A DNA stretch of 57,654 bases from contig PWNO01000250.1 of the NCBI GenBank assembly GCA_003557765.1, forward strand, positions 1-57,654, given 5' to 3'. Source of the DNA: Bacteroidales bacterium. Lineage in GTDB: Bacteria; Bacteroidota; Bacteroidia; Bacteroidales; UBA7960. Below the pieces are notes generated by a model, which had not been told where the DNA came from, made no database searches, and saw only the letters and a program-made list of their open reading frames with translations. This document shows, in pieces, positions 1 through 10,053 of this stretch (position 1 is its first letter; each line of letters starts with the position of its first letter). The position numbers and the translations under genes were made by a program.

Positions 1-1128
1 CACGCCAGCCGCGGCGAATCGCATCGCGACGTGACGCTCATCCCGTCCTCAGCGCACGGTACCAACCCGGCCAGCGCGGTGATGGCCGGCACGAAGGTGG
101 TCGTGGTGAAGTGTGATGACGATGGAAACATCGACATTGATGACCTGCGTGAAAAGGCCGAGAAACACAAGGACAACCTGGCGGCCATCATGGTCACCTA
201 TCCTTCCACCCACGGTGTGTTTGAGGAAGACATCCTGGAGGTAACCAAAATCATTCACGACAATGGGGGCCAGGTTTACATGGACGGCGCCAACATGAAT
301 GCCCAGGTGGGTTATACCAATCCGGCGATCTGCGGGGCCGACGTATGCCACCTCAACCTGCACAAAACCTTCGCCATCCCGCACGGCGGTGGTGGACCCG
401 GGGTCGGTCCGATTGGCGTCAAATCGCACCTCCTGCCCTTCCTGCCTACGCATCCCCTGCAAAAGACCGGAGGTGCACAGGGCATTCACGCCGTAGCGGC
501 TGCACCTTTTGGCAGTGCATTCATCCTGACAATCACGTATGGGTATATCAAACTGCTTGGTGGCCACGGCCTCAAAGAAGCCACCCGCATAGCCATCCTG
601 AGCACCAACTACATCAAGTCCTCACTCGAAGACCACTACAAGGTGCTGTATACTGGTAAGAATGGGTGGTCGGCACATGAGATGATCCTCGACTGCAATC
701 CTTTCAAACGCAATGTGTCGATTGACGCAATAGACATTGCAAAACGCCTGATGGACTATGGGTTCCACGCCCCCACGGTGGCCTTCCCGGTGCCCGGCAC
801 CTTGATGGTAGAACCAACGGAAAGCGAACCCCTGGCGGAATTGGATCGCTTCATCGACGCCATGATCGCCATCAGGGAAGAGATCAGGGAAGTGGAAGAT
901 GGGAAGGCAGACAAGGAGAACAACGTGATCAAAAATGCACCCCACACCGCAGTGATGGCGGCCGGAAACGACTGGGACAAACCCTACAGCCGCGAAAAGG
1001 CTGCGTTCCCCAGGCCATGGTCGGCCGAAATCAAATATTTCCCGCCGGTGACCCGCATCGACGATGCCTATGGCGACCGCAACCTGGTGTGTACCTGCGA
1101 ACCCATCGACAGCTATGCACAGGATTGA
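1..1128 (+). CDS. gcvP: Glycine dehydrogenase (decarboxylating), P-protein of the glycine cleavage system, 3' part
   Basis: C-terminal 375 residues of a P-protein, cut by the window start. The reading frame is open from base 1. The P-protein is a PLP enzyme that decarboxylates glycine and passes the aminomethyl group to the lipoyl arm of GcvH. The PLP lysine lies in HLNLHKTF (codon 364-366), followed by a glycine-rich PHGGGGPG loop. An [11 protein letters not shown] block near the start and the terminal [11 protein letters not shown] are typical of the long, fused P-protein rather than the separate GcvPB subunit, although the N-terminal half is outside the window. A hairpin terminator follows about 90 bases after the stop. 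Identification is secure; full length cannot be judged. Confidence 0.96.
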   Translation, partial: HASRGESHRDVTLIPSSAHGTNPASAVMAGTKVVVVKCDDDGNIDIDDLREKAEKHKDNLAAIMVTYPSTHGVFEEDILEVTKIIHDNGGQVYMDGANMNAQVGYTNPAICGADVCHLNLHKTFAIPHGGGGPGVGPIGVKSHLLPFLPTHPLQKTGGAQGIHAVAAAPFGSAFILTITYGYIKLLGGHGLKEATRIAILSTNYIKSSLEDHYKVLYTGKNGWSAHEMILDCNPFKRNVSIDAIDIAKRLMDYGFHAPTVAFPVPGTLMVEPTESEPLAELDRFIDAMIAIREEIREVEDGKADKENNVIKNAPHTAVMAAGNDWDKPYSREKAAFPRPWSAEIKYFPPVTRIDDAYGDRNLVCTCEPIDSYAQD

Positions 1129-1215
1129 TAACGCCAGGTGCCATTCATCAGCCTGTGCGTCCTCCACACATGCACCCGGCTGCTGAAGACACAGGACAAT
1201 GGCCGATATTGGTTT

Positions 1216-1258
1216 AAAAAAGGGGCTGCAACAAATATGCTGCAACCCCTTTTTTTTA
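1216..1258. terminator. Bidirectional rho-independent terminator
   Basis: A GC-rich hairpin (GGGG...CCCC outer stem, TGCA inner stem, two mismatches) is flanked by A6 on the left and T8 on the right. It therefore has a U-tract on either strand. It sits between the convergent ends of gcvP and the acyl-CoA synthetase gene and probably serves both. Confidence 0.85.
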
Positions 1259-1316
1259 ATGACCCCCGTATTTTATAACGTAAAGACCATTAATCAATGT
1301 TTATCCGGACTTCCGG

Positions 1317-3047
1317 TCAGCTTTCATCCTTTTGCTTGTTAAAATAGAGAAAGCGCTTGATTTTCTTGGTAGGCGTTTTTTCAAAAGGCTCCACCTGCTC
1401 TTCCAGGAGGGTTAGCCTGGAAAACCGGTTTAGCCTTGCATTGACTCGTCTCTGTATTTCTTCCAGGTGTTGTCTTACTTTTTCCTGCATCTGTGCATAC
1501 AGCTGGTTCGCTGATGCTTTCAACTCATGATAACTTTGACCAGTAGACTCCCTGAGCTCATGATAGCGTTTGTCAATCTCCTCGTAGTTAAGGTGCACTT
1601 TTGCCACGAGCTTACCTTTCAGCTCGTAAACGAGCGACTCCTGCACATGCTGTTGGTTATTAATCACTGCCTCAATATCTTCAGGATATATATTTTCCCC
1701 CGTCGAACTGATGATCACATTCTTCAGCCTGCCTTTGATAAACAAGTAACCATCCTCATCAATTACACCAAGATCTCCTGTTTTAAACCAACCATCTGAA
1801 GTGAATACCTTACGGGTCAACTCAGGCTCCTTGTAATAACCCTGCATGATGTGGTCACCCTTTGCGAGGATTTCTCCTTCGCCGGTATGCGGATCCGGGT
1901 CCAGGATGCGCATTTCCTGGCCAGGAATGACTGGGCCTGTCGATTGCAGTTTGGTACTTGCTGGTCCGCAACCGGCCACAAGCGGGGATGTTTCTGTTAA
2001 ACCATACCCAATGGCATAAGGAAAGCCCGCATTGCGCAGGAACTGTTCTGTTTCGACGTTCAACTTGGCGCCACCGATTCCAAAAAAGTGAAGGTGCCCG
2101 CCAAAGGCCTTGTTGATCTTTTTAATAGCCAGCTTGTGGAAAAGCTTCCGGATGTGCTTTTGCCGTGTGAGGGCCCGCATGACCCTGCTGCCGGTGAGCT
2201 TAGGCAACACCCTGTTCTGATACACTTTTTCAATAATTAGTGGAACCGTCAGGATCATGGTAGGCTTCACCTGCTGCATGGCAGGCAAAAGCACTGCCGG
2301 CGTAGGCAGTTTGTCCAGGTAAGACACATATGCACCCGACATGAACGGAATAATGAACCCAATGGTACATTCATAAGTATGGGGTAACGGCAATACAGAC
2401 AATAAGCGGTCTTCTGGTGTCACCGCCTGCATCTTGAGTGTGTTTTCCGCATTGGTGAGAATGTTCCTGTGACTCAGCATGACCCCCTTGGGTTTACCTG
2501 TTGTACCCGAAGTATACAGGATGGCTGCCAGGTCATCCTCTTGAGGTTCATCCTTTAAGGACCCGGCAATCTCATTCACTTCATCGTCAACCTCAACAAT
2601 GGCGCCGTTCAACTCCAGATTACCCAAGCTCAGATTCGCAAAATTATCCATCAGCAGGGCAAATTTCACACGGTCAGGAAGTCCACCACACAACTTATGG
2701 GCCTGTTTTTCGGAGACAATGATGCCTTTGGCTTCACTGTGCTCAAGTATTTTGGCTATTTCTTCCTCGGTAAAATCGATCAGCAAAGGAACCACAACAG
2801 CTCCCATGGAGGTGACTGCCAGGTAGGATATCCCCCAATTGGGCATATTCTGAGCCAGCAGCAATACCTTATCGCCCTGTTTGATCCCTTTATTAATCAG
2901 CTGATCACGCAATCGCGCAACCTGTTCTCCCACCTGCGCATAAGTCAGGGGTTCCTGTCCTACAAATCCCAGTGCCGGGCGCTCAGCAAACGATGTGGTG
3001 CTATGATTGAGCAGGGAATAAAATGTCTTTTTCGGTAATTTTGTCAT
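1317..3047 (-). CDS. AMP-forming long-chain acyl-CoA synthetase family protein
   Basis: Adenylate-forming enzyme of 576 residues, expected to activate a fatty acid to acyl-AMP and then acyl-CoA in the cytoplasm. Visible family motifs are the P-loop-like YTSGTTGKPKG, the YGLTETSP motif, and the C-terminal hinge block GWFKTGDLG followed by KGRLKNVIISSTGENIYPE. The length is shorter than canonical FadD-type long-chain ligases by a small margin. ATG at 3047 is preferred over a TTG four codons upstream because it lies sensibly downstream of a good Bacteroidota promoter. The gene stands alone, convergent with gcvP. Chain-length preference cannot be read from sequence. A C-terminal segment rich in charged helices (about residues 480-545) may be coiled. 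Confidence 0.92.
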   Translation of the reverse strand: MTKLPKKTFYSLLNHSTTSFAERPALGFVGQEPLTYAQVGEQVARLRDQLINKGIKQGDKVLLLAQNMPNWGISYLAVTSMGAVVVPLLIDFTEEEIAKILEHSEAKGIIVSEKQAHKLCGGLPDRVKFALLMDNFANLSLGNLELNGAIVEVDDEVNEIAGSLKDEPQEDDLAAILYTSGTTGKPKGVMLSHRNILTNAENTLKMQAVTPEDRLLSVLPLPHTYECTIGFIIPFMSGAYVSYLDKLPTPAVLLPAMQQVKPTMILTVPLIIEKVYQNRVLPKLTGSRVMRALTRQKHIRKLFHKLAIKKINKAFGGHLHFFGIGGAKLNVETEQFLRNAGFPYAIGYGLTETSPLVAGCGPASTKLQSTGPVIPGQEMRILDPDPHTGEGEILAKGDHIMQGYYKEPELTRKVFTSDGWFKTGDLGVIDEDGYLFIKGRLKNVIISSTGENIYPEDIEAVINNQQHVQESLVYELKGKLVAKVHLNYEEIDKRYHELRESTGQSYHELKASANQLYAQMQEKVRQHLEEIQRRVNARLNRFSRLTLLEEQVEPFEKTPTKKIKRFLYFNKQKDES

Positions 3048-3075
3048 GATATATTGCAAACGCTAGTTTAAAACA

Positions 3076-3109
3076 CAAAAATACGTATAAAATACAGGGC
3101 AATAACAAA
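3076..3109 (-). promoter_or_regulatory. Promoter of the acyl-CoA synthetase gene
   Basis: On the minus strand a -33 box TTTG (3109-3106) is separated by 22 bases from a -7 box TATTTTTG (3083-3076). This fits the Bacteroidota consensus TTTG / TAnnTTTG. The predicted start of transcription lies about 20 bases before the ATG at 3047. Confidence 0.7.
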
Positions 3110-3564
3110 AAAAAACACAAATAAGTTTATGAGTGTATGACAGGCGTGTTGCGATATCTTTTTGTTGAAATCCAAAACAACTAAAACCGTTCTGCATGCA
3201 TTGACAGAATTAGTTTTCAGAGCATATGACTGAATGACAACGCAAATAAAAGCATGATGATTAGTGTTTTTTGTCCTGATGGCGTGGCTGATCCTCTGCA
3301 AAATTGGCACCTCGGTAAATATACATGCATTTTGGGCTGCCGGTGGTTCAGGTAATTCTCTTGAATGTCTTTCCTGCGCAGCATCTTACAGGCGGATTGA
3401 GCAGGTGTGGCAGTACCCGGCATGCATCAGGTATTCCGGGGTAAAGCTTACACACGGAGCATGAGGATTGAACCTCATGCTCCGTGTGTGTGGTAATTTT
3501 TATCATGTGGTTTCAGGACATGATGCAGTGTGATCCAACGAGGGATAGCCTTCACAACCAAATC
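3110..3564. other. Intergenic region, no gene seen
   Basis: This stretch between hppA and the acyl-CoA synthetase gene has only short open frames with no recognisable protein character. Its one clear structure is the perfect hairpin at 3451-3488. I see no tRNA or riboswitch. Confidence 0.6.
3451..3488 (-). terminator. Perfect 16-bp hairpin downstream of hppA
   Basis: Arms CACACGGAGCATGAGG (3451-3466) and its exact reverse complement (3473-3488) enclose a 6-base loop. It lies 77 bases past the hppA stop, so an hppA terminator or 3' stability hairpin is likely. No T-run follows on the minus strand, so intrinsic termination is uncertain. Confidence 0.5.
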
Positions 3565-5760
3565 CTACAGGATGTTATAGGCAACAGCTACTCCCACGGT
3601 CACCACGGAAGCCATCACCATCAATTTGATGAGGATGTTCAGGCTGGGGCCGGAAGTGTCTTTGAAGGGGTCACCCACGGTATCACCTGTAATGGCAGCT
3701 TTATGGCTTTCCGAACCTTTGCCGCCATAATGTCCTTCTTCGATGTATTTTTTGGCGTTATCCCAGGCACCTCCTGCGTTGGCCATGAAGATGGCCAGGG
3801 CAAAACCGCTGGAGATGGTCCCCAGCAGGAGACCCGACACGCCGGGCACACCAAATATCAAGCCAACAACCACCGGGATCATCAGGGCGATCAATGAAGG
3901 CAACAGCATTTCCCTTTGTGCGCCTTTGGTGGAAATATGCACACATCGGGCATAATCCGGCTCGGTTTTTCCTTCCATGATTCCGGGCATGGAAGCGAAT
4001 TGCCTGCGCACTTCATCGACCATTTTCTGGGCTGCCCTGCCCACGGCGTTCATCGTGAGACCACTGAACAGGAAGACGGCCATCACGCCCAGCAGGATAC
4101 CGACAATCACTTTAGGGTTCATCAGGTTCACCTCATAGTGGTGCACGAAATCCATGAACTCTGCTTCCATGGCTGGAATGTTGTTGATCATGGCATCGGG
4201 CATGTCGAGGAACTTGACAAACATCATGCGGACTTCTTCGAAGTAGGATGCCAGCAGGGCCAGCGCGGTGAGTGCCGCAGAGCCGATGGCAAAGCCTTTT
4301 CCGGTAGCGGCCGTGGTGTTACCCAGGGCATCCAGGGCGTCGGTACGGCTTCTGACCTCTTCACCCAGCCCGCACATTTCGGCGTTGCCACCGGCATTGT
4401 CGGCAATAGGGCCATAGGCATCCGTGGCCAGGGTGATACCAAGCGTGGATAGCAGGCCAACGGCTGAGATGCCAATCCCATAGAGTCCCACATTAAGGCT
4501 GCCCAGGTCGAAGGTAAAACCGGTAGCAAAAAGGAATGCCAGTGTAATGGCGATTACAATGATAAACAGGGGTACTGCGGCCGAGATCAACCCGGTACCC
4601 ACGCCGCTGATGATCAGCGTGGCGGTGCCTGTCTGTGCGGATTCAGCAATTTTGCGGGTAGGTTTGTAGGCGGATGCAGTAAAATATTCTGTCGACTGGC
4701 CGATACCGATGCCGGCAAGCAGGCCCACCACGATGGAACCCCAGATGCCGAGATAGTTGGGCAAAGCCAGGAAATATAATATGAAGAATGAGGCGATGAC
4801 AATGAGAAAGGCACTCATGTTGACCCCAAATCCCAGGGAGCGCAGCAGTTGTTTTTGTGTGGCGCCTTCGCGAGTGCGCACCATGAACACACCCAGGATA
4901 GAAAGCAGGGTGCCTGTGGCAGCAATGAGCATGGGTGCAATTACAGCATTGAATTGCATGTGCAGGAGATCCTCGCCCATGAAGGCTGCGGCGCCCAGCA
5001 GTGCGGTAGCAAGGATTGAGGCGGCAAACGACTCAAAAAGGTCGGCACCCATTCCGGCCACATCGCCCACATTGTCGCCTACGTTATCGGCTATGGTGGC
5101 CGGGTTACGCGGATCATCCTCGGGGATGCCGGCTTCAACCTTTCCGACAAGGTCGGCACCCACGTCAGCAGCCTTGGTGTAAATACCCCCGCCAACACGG
5201 GCAAACAGTGCCTGCGTGGAAGCACCCATCCCAAACGTCAACATGATGGCAGTGATGGTCATCAATTTAAATCCTGGCTCCATCTCTGTGATAAAGAAGT
5301 TAAGAACGACGAACCAGGCTGAAATGTCAAGCAGCACGAGGCCGACCACCACGAGGCCCATTACAGCGCCACTTCGAAAAGCCAGCCGCAGTCCGCCATC
5401 AAGAGAAGTGCGGCAGGCATTGGCCACCCGGCCCGAGGCATAAGTGGCCGCTTTCATGCCAAAAAAACCGGCTAAGCCTGAAAAAAAGCCGCCGGTTATA
5501 AAGGCAAAAGGCACCCAATGATTCTGGACGCCTAAACCATAGGCCAGAAAAGAAAAAATCACCGTGATGACCAAAAACACGATGATTACTACCTTGTACT
5601 GCTGGCGCAAATAGGCTGAGGCACCTTTTCGCACATGTTCAGCAATCTTTTTCATCATGTCGGTGCCCTCATCGGCACGCATCATGTTCCTGAAGAAATA
5701 CCAGGCAAAACCCAGCGCCAATAAGGAGCTAATAGGAACTAACCAAAAAATGGAAGGCAT
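3565..5760 (-). CDS. hppA: Membrane-bound ion-pumping pyrophosphatase, K+-dependent type
   Basis: A 731-residue integral membrane protein of about 16 helices that couples pyrophosphate hydrolysis to H+ and/or Na+ export across the inner membrane. The acidic substrate loop [19 protein letters not shown] and the second loop with [16 protein letters not shown] are intact. The determinant segment reads [10 protein letters not shown]; alanine rather than lysine at this place marks the K+-dependent subfamily, in which Na+ pumps and dual Na+/H+ pumps also occur. I cannot decide the pumped ion by eye. Length is within the usual range. ATG at 5760 is preceded by a good promoter and the gene is monocistronic. 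Such pumps recover energy from PPi and are common in energy-limited or anaerobic bacteria. Confidence 0.97.
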   Translation of the reverse strand: MPSIFWLVPISSLLALGFAWYFFRNMMRADEGTDMMKKIAEHVRKGASAYLRQQYKVVIIVFLVITVIFSFLAYGLGVQNHWVPFAFITGGFFSGLAGFFGMKAATYASGRVANACRTSLDGGLRLAFRSGAVMGLVVVGLVLLDISAWFVVLNFFITEMEPGFKLMTITAIMLTFGMGASTQALFARVGGGIYTKAADVGADLVGKVEAGIPEDDPRNPATIADNVGDNVGDVAGMGADLFESFAASILATALLGAAAFMGEDLLHMQFNAVIAPMLIAATGTLLSILGVFMVRTREGATQKQLLRSLGFGVNMSAFLIVIASFFILYFLALPNYLGIWGSIVVGLLAGIGIGQSTEYFTASAYKPTRKIAESAQTGTATLIISGVGTGLISAAVPLFIIVIAITLAFLFATGFTFDLGSLNVGLYGIGISAVGLLSTLGITLATDAYGPIADNAGGNAEMCGLGEEVRSRTDALDALGNTTAATGKGFAIGSAALTALALLASYFEEVRMMFVKFLDMPDAMINNIPAMEAEFMDFVHHYEVNLMNPKVIVGILLGVMAVFLFSGLTMNAVGRAAQKMVDEVRRQFASMPGIMEGKTEPDYARCVHISTKGAQREMLLPSLIALMIPVVVGLIFGVPGVSGLLLGTISSGFALAIFMANAGGAWDNAKKYIEEGHYGGKGSESHKAAITGDTVGDPFKDTSGPSLNILIKLMVMASVVTVGVAVAYNIL

Positions 5761-5811
5761 TTTTCTTTGTTTTATAGATTATGTAATATAATGGATGACA
5801 ACGTACAGCGG

Positions 5812-5845
5812 CAAAAATAAGTATTAATCTATTGCCAAAAACAAG
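5812..5845 (-). promoter_or_regulatory. Promoter of hppA
   Basis: The minus strand carries the -7 box TATTTTTG (5819-5812). A TTTG lies 16 bases upstream (5839-5836) and a CTTG 22 bases upstream (5845-5842); either could be the -33 element. The leader would be about 45-50 bases. Confidence 0.6.
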
Positions 5846-5980
5846 CAAATGGGCAATTTTTTGAAAAATGCGTATAACACGCTGCCATCACGGCCAGGCG
5901 ACAAACTATACACCGACTATACCCGCAACAATACACGGGCAGTCAGTCAAAAAGCCTGCAAGGGGTTCGATAAAATTACG

Positions 5981-5988
5981 TATTTTTG
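5981..5988 (+). promoter_or_regulatory. -7 promoter box upstream of the nuclease gene
   Basis: TATTTTTG matches TAnnTTTG exactly and lies 48 bases before the ATG at 6037. No convincing -33 box is visible at the expected distance, so only the -7 element is claimed. Confidence 0.5.
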
Positions 5989-6036
5989 TTATTCACAGAA
6001 GCTGTTGGTGAAATCATTCTTTGAAGGAAGTTGCTT

Positions 6037-6657
6037 ATGAAGAAAATTAAACTGGAGATTCTCGGGATATCATACAGCCAGTCACAATCCGGTGCTTATG
6101 CACTCATATTCGGCGAAGAAGGGAAAAAGCGGCGGTTGCCTATCATCATAGGCAGTTTTGAAGCGCAGGCCATCGCCATCGAACTGGAAAAAATGAAGCC
6201 CAGCAGGCCGCTTACCCATGACCTTTTCAAAAATTTTGCAAGCACTTTCAACATCAGTGTCACTGAAGTCATCATCTATAAATTCAGTGAAGGCATATTT
6301 TACGCCAAACTGATCTGTTTTGATGGCATCAAAGAGGTGGAGATAGATTCACGTACTTCCGATGCAGTAGCTATTGCAGTGCGGTTTAAATGCCCCATTT
6401 ACACTTACAAAAACATTCTTGATGCTGCGGGCATTGTCATGCAGGAGGGTGATGAGTCGCTGGAAGGTCAGCCAGGAAAAGCCGCCACAGAGAAGCCCGA
6501 AACAGGTTTTTCGGGTGCTGCCAGCGAAGATCAATACAGCCATATGACCCTTAAGGAGCTGGAAAAAAAGTTAATGGAGGCAATCGATGCAGAAGCCTAT
6601 GAAAAAGCTTCTGTGATCCGCGATGAGATCAACAAGAGAAAAAGCAGCAAAAAATAA
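6037..6657 (+). CDS. Bifunctional nuclease family protein (DUF151) with C-terminal UVR motif
   Basis: A 206-residue cytoplasmic protein. Residues 1 to about 130 form the DUF151 / bifunctional nuclease domain (MKKIKLEILG, then EEGKKRRLPIIIGSFEAQAI and SRTSDAVAIAVRFKCPIY). After a linker of about 35 residues, the C-terminal 35 residues form a UVR (UvrB/UvrC) helical hairpin, LEKKLMEAIDAEAYEKAS. This domain pair is common in Bacteroidota. Some DUF151 members have DNase/RNase activity, but the physiological role here is unknown. ATG 6037 is chosen over TTG 6031 because a GAAGGAAG purine tract precedes it. The nucleoside transporter gene follows after 48 bases, probably in the same transcript. Confidence 0.9.
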   Translation: MKKIKLEILGISYSQSQSGAYALIFGEEGKKRRLPIIIGSFEAQAIAIELEKMKPSRPLTHDLFKNFASTFNISVTEVIIYKFSEGIFYAKLICFDGIKEVEIDSRTSDAVAIAVRFKCPIYTYKNILDAAGIVMQEGDESLEGQPGKAATEKPETGFSGAASEDQYSHMTLKELEKKLMEAIDAEAYEKASVIRDEINKRKSSKK

Positions 6658-6705
6658 CCCATATTCTTTTCCTAACATCATCCATCTTTCAACTTATTAC
6701 TGCCA

Positions 6706-8538
6706 ATGAAGAAGAAAACTACGCTTTTCAGGTTTGCATTGTTGACTTTTGTGCCGCTTTTGGTTTTGAGCGCATGCAACAACGACACTGCCCAGGAAGG
6801 GCTTGCCGACATGTCCCGGGTATGGTCTTTTGAAGTGATCGAAGACAAGGAGACCGGAGAAGAGGTGACCACAGCTCCAGGAGACACCCTGTCGATTGTG
6901 GAGACCGATGAAGAAAAAACCTTCACGGTGGATTCAGATTTCTGGAAGCTTGACACCCGTGGAAGCTGGAGCCGTTATGCCGACACCTTGCGCCTGCTCC
7001 CGGAGCTTACCGAGATCACCAAAGAGGTGGACTCCATAGTGTACCTGGTGGAAAATGGCACACCGCTGCTCTATTACTACCACGAAGGTGAAATGATTGC
7101 GAGGCATACCGAGGAAAGCCTGAGGGGTGATGAGCAACCCCTGGTGTTCGTCATCGAAGAGCTTACCGAAAATGGGCTCGTCATGGCAGATGAAGATTAC
7201 CGCTATACTTTGAAATATACACCTGTGGATGTCCATGAGTATGCATTCGGCATCACCTCCATCTTGAGAGGCCTGCTGGGGATGTTTGTCCTGATAGGCA
7301 TTGCTTATGTGTTCAGCGCAAACAGGAAGGCCATTTCCTGGCGCGTGGTGGGGATCGGCCTATCCGTCCAGGTACTTCTGGCCTTTGGCGTATTGCAGGT
7401 TCCAGCCGTACAGTTCTTTTTTGAAACCATCGGATCCTTTTTTGTGATCATCCTGGATTTCACCAAAGCAGGTACTGATTTTCTTTTTGAAGGCTTTCTC
7501 GACACGGAAAGGTTTGGGTATATCTTTGCCTTCCAGGTGCTTCCCACCATCATCTTTTTCTCCGCCCTGACCAGCTTGTTGTTCTATCTCGGCATCATTC
7601 AAAAAATCGTGTTTGGCATGGCCTGGCTGATGACCAAGATCATGCGGCTCTCAGGGGCGGAAAGCCTTTCTGTTGCCGGCAACATCTTCCTGGGGCAAAC
7701 AGAGTCGCCACTCATGATCAAGGCCTATCTGCCCAACATGACCAAATCGGAGATTTTACTAGTGATGACCGGTGGCATGGCAACCCTTGCCGGTGGTGTA
7801 CTGGCAGCTTATATCAGCTTCCTGGGTGGCGATGATCCCGTGCAACGCCTGATGTTTGCACAACACCTGCTGGCCGCTTCCATTATGGCTGCTCCAGGCG
7901 CCGTGGTATTGGCTAAAATCCTTTATCCGCAAACCGAAGAGATTGACAAGACCATGGAGATATCCAAAGACCGCATCGGTGACAACATCCTGGACTCCAT
8001 CACCAATGGGGCAGGCGAAGGCCTTCGGCTGGCCGCCAACGTGGCCGCCATGCTCCTGGTGTTCATTGCTTTTATCGCCATGTTTAACCACATCGTAGGT
8101 TATATCGGCGACGTGGCCAACCTGAACCCCTGGATCGCACAAGTGACTGACGGTCGCTATGACAGCCTTTCCCTACAGTTTATTCTGGGATACACCTTTG
8201 CTCCGGTCATGTGGCTCATCGGGGTCAGCCTGCCTGACATCACGCTCGTGGGCAGACTGCTCGGCGAAAAAATCATTATGACAGAATTCATTGGTTATCT
8301 GAGTCTTGCTGAGCTGCAGGAAGCAGGCGCCTTTGCTGATCCCAAGTCCATTATCATGGCCACCTACCTCCTGTGTGGCTTTGCAAACTTTGCCAGCATC
8401 GGCATCCAGATCGGTGGCATTGGCTCCCTGGCCCCCTCACGCAAAGTGCTTTTGTCGCGCTTTGGCATGCGGGCACTCCTGGGAGGCACACTCGCCGGGC
8501 TAATGAGCGCAACGATTGTGGGCATGATCATGGGTTAA
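6706..8538 (+). CDS. Concentrative nucleoside transporter (CNT/NupC family) with N-terminal lipoprotein domain
   Basis: A 610-residue fusion. Residues 1-24 are a lipoprotein signal with lipobox LSAC (Cys24). Residues 25 to about 180 are a beta-rich soluble domain (alternating strands, GSWSRYADTLRLLP, ENGLVMADEDYRYTLKY) that looks lipocalin-like; that fold is an inference. From about residue 185 onward is a full CNT transporter with the signature GQTESPLMIKAYL and a later GFANFASIGIQIGG block. CNT proteins import nucleosides using H+ or Na+. Plain bacterial NupC proteins are about 400 residues, so the extra 180 residues are an addition. Downstream thyA and folA make a role in pyrimidine salvage plausible. 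The 167-base gap before thyA holds no obvious terminator. Confidence 0.9.
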   Translation: MKKKTTLFRFALLTFVPLLVLSACNNDTAQEGLADMSRVWSFEVIEDKETGEEVTTAPGDTLSIVETDEEKTFTVDSDFWKLDTRGSWSRYADTLRLLPELTEITKEVDSIVYLVENGTPLLYYYHEGEMIARHTEESLRGDEQPLVFVIEELTENGLVMADEDYRYTLKYTPVDVHEYAFGITSILRGLLGMFVLIGIAYVFSANRKAISWRVVGIGLSVQVLLAFGVLQVPAVQFFFETIGSFFVIILDFTKAGTDFLFEGFLDTERFGYIFAFQVLPTIIFFSALTSLLFYLGIIQKIVFGMAWLMTKIMRLSGAESLSVAGNIFLGQTESPLMIKAYLPNMTKSEILLVMTGGMATLAGGVLAAYISFLGGDDPVQRLMFAQHLLAASIMAAPGAVVLAKILYPQTEEIDKTMEISKDRIGDNILDSITNGAGEGLRLAANVAAMLLVFIAFIAMFNHIVGYIGDVANLNPWIAQVTDGRYDSLSLQFILGYTFAPVMWLIGVSLPDITLVGRLLGEKIIMTEFIGYLSLAELQEAGAFADPKSIIMATYLLCGFANFASIGIQIGGIGSLAPSRKVLLSRFGMRALLGGTLAGLMSATIVGMIMG

Positions 8539-8705
8539 GGCAAGGTGTCCTCCTCGCCACCCCATAGCATACGCAGCTTGCACACCATGTCCGAATAACC
8601 GGAACACGCTTCCGAAAAAACCTAAAACACCTGCCCGGCACCTCATGGTGATTAAGGCGCATCAATGACCGAAGTATCGCATTTGAACCTATAATCAACG
8701 CAAGC

Positions 8706-9497
8706 ATGCAACAGTATCTCCAACTGCTGGACCACATATTGCAAAATGGCGTGCAAAAAAATGACCGCACGGGCACCGGCACGCTCAGTATTTTCGGCCA
8801 CCAGATGCGCTTCGACCTGGCCAGGGGCTTCCCTCTGGTGACCACCAAGAAACTGCACCTCCGTTCCATCATCCATGAATTGCTATGGTTTTTGCAGGGT
8901 GATACAAACATCCGCTACCTTAACGACCAGGGCGTATCCATATGGGATGAATGGGCCGATGCAGAAGGCAACCTGGGGCCGGTTTACGGCGCGCAGTGGC
9001 GAAGCTGGCCCACAAACGGTGGATATGTTGACCAGATCACTGAGGTGATCGATCATATCAAAAACAACCCGGACTCCAGGCGACTCATGGTCAGCGCATG
9101 GAATGTGGGCGAACTGGAACGCATGGCATTGCCCCCATGCCACGTCCTGTTTCAGTTTTATGTGGCCAACGGAAAACTGTCGCTGCAACTCTATCAACGC
9201 AGTGCCGACGTATTCCTGGGCGTACCATTCAACATTGCATCCTATGCATTGCTCAACATGATGGTTGCCCAGGCATGCCAATTGGAACCCGGGGAGTTTA
9301 TTCACAGTTTCGGCGATGCGCACCTTTACCTTAACCACCTTGATCAGGCCAGGCTTCAACTAAGCCGCGAGCCCAGACCCCTTCCCACCATGACAATCAA
9401 CCCGGATATTTTGGATATCTTTGCCTTCCGGTATGATGACTTTGAACTTACGGGCTATGACCCCCATCCACACATAAAAGCACCTGTTGCCGTATGA
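8706..9497 (+). CDS. thyA: Thymidylate synthase
   Basis: A 263-residue ThyA, essentially the length of the E. coli enzyme. It methylates dUMP to dTMP using methylenetetrahydrofolate and yields dihydrofolate. Visible residues: [11 protein letters not shown] near the N-terminus, the catalytic Cys145 in [12 protein letters not shown], the dUMP-binding [19 protein letters not shown], and the folate-binding C-terminus ending in PVAV. ATG 8706 gives the family N-terminus. folA follows after 51 bases on the same strand, so the enzyme that makes dihydrofolate and the one that recycles it are probably co-transcribed. Confidence 0.98.
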   Translation: MQQYLQLLDHILQNGVQKNDRTGTGTLSIFGHQMRFDLARGFPLVTTKKLHLRSIIHELLWFLQGDTNIRYLNDQGVSIWDEWADAEGNLGPVYGAQWRSWPTNGGYVDQITEVIDHIKNNPDSRRLMVSAWNVGELERMALPPCHVLFQFYVANGKLSLQLYQRSADVFLGVPFNIASYALLNMMVAQACQLEPGEFIHSFGDAHLYLNHLDQARLQLSREPRPLPTMTINPDILDIFAFRYDDFELTGYDPHPHIKAPVAV

Positions 9498-9548
9498 AGT
9501 GCAACATCCACCACGGTTCAGAATCTACTAACCAAAGCCGCTTGTTTT

Positions 9549-10052
9549 ATGAAGATGTATATCATTGCTGCCATTGCCAACAACAATGTGATTGGTAGCG
9601 AAAACCGGCTGATATGGCACCTGCCAGCCGACCTGAAACATTTCAGGGAGCTCACCATGGGACACACCCTGATCATGGGAAGAAAAACCTTTGAGTCGAT
9701 TGGAAAACCCCTTCCAGGCAGGAAAACCATTGTGGTAACTTCCAGAAAGGGTTACGACGCAAAAGGTGAACAAGTAGCCCACAACATAAAAGAGGCCATC
9801 AGGATGGTCAAAGATGAAAAAGAAGTGTTTGTGGCAGGCGGATCGGATATCTATGAACAAACCATAGACCTTTATCACACCCGACGCATGTATATCACCA
9901 GGGTGTATGCCAACTTCGAAGGTGATGCATTTTTCCCGGATATTGACCCGGAAAAATGGGAGCTCATCGACATGGAGGAATATGAGCCGGACGACAAAAA
10001 CAAGTATCCTTATGCTTTCATGACCTACAAGAAAAAGGCCAGGTGTCGGTAA
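9549..10052 (+). CDS. folA: Dihydrofolate reductase
   Basis: A 167-residue DHFR that reduces dihydrofolate to tetrahydrofolate with NADPH. The N-terminal strand IIAAIANNNVIGSENRLIWHLPADLKHF contains the substrate loop, with Asp in LPADLKHF as the proton-relay residue; MGRKTFESIGKPLPGR and the GGSDIY NADPH-binding motif follow. ATG 9549 is used; a second ATG two codons later would also suit the family N-terminus. The gene ends one base short of the stop of the convergent gene at 10054, and no terminator separates them, so antisense overlap of the two transcripts is likely. Confidence 0.97.
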   Translation: MKMYIIAAIANNNVIGSENRLIWHLPADLKHFRELTMGHTLIMGRKTFESIGKPLPGRKTIVVTSRKGYDAKGEQVAHNIKEAIRMVKDEKEVFVAGGSDIYEQTIDLYHTRRMYITRVYANFEGDAFFPDIDPEKWELIDMEEYEPDDKNKYPYAFMTYKKKARCR

Positions 10053-10053
10053 G

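Noticed and set aside
3110..3450. Small protein genes in the hppA-acyl-CoA synthetase gap
   Set aside because: Open frames of 60-80 codons here have no ribosome-binding site, promoter fit or recognisable composition.
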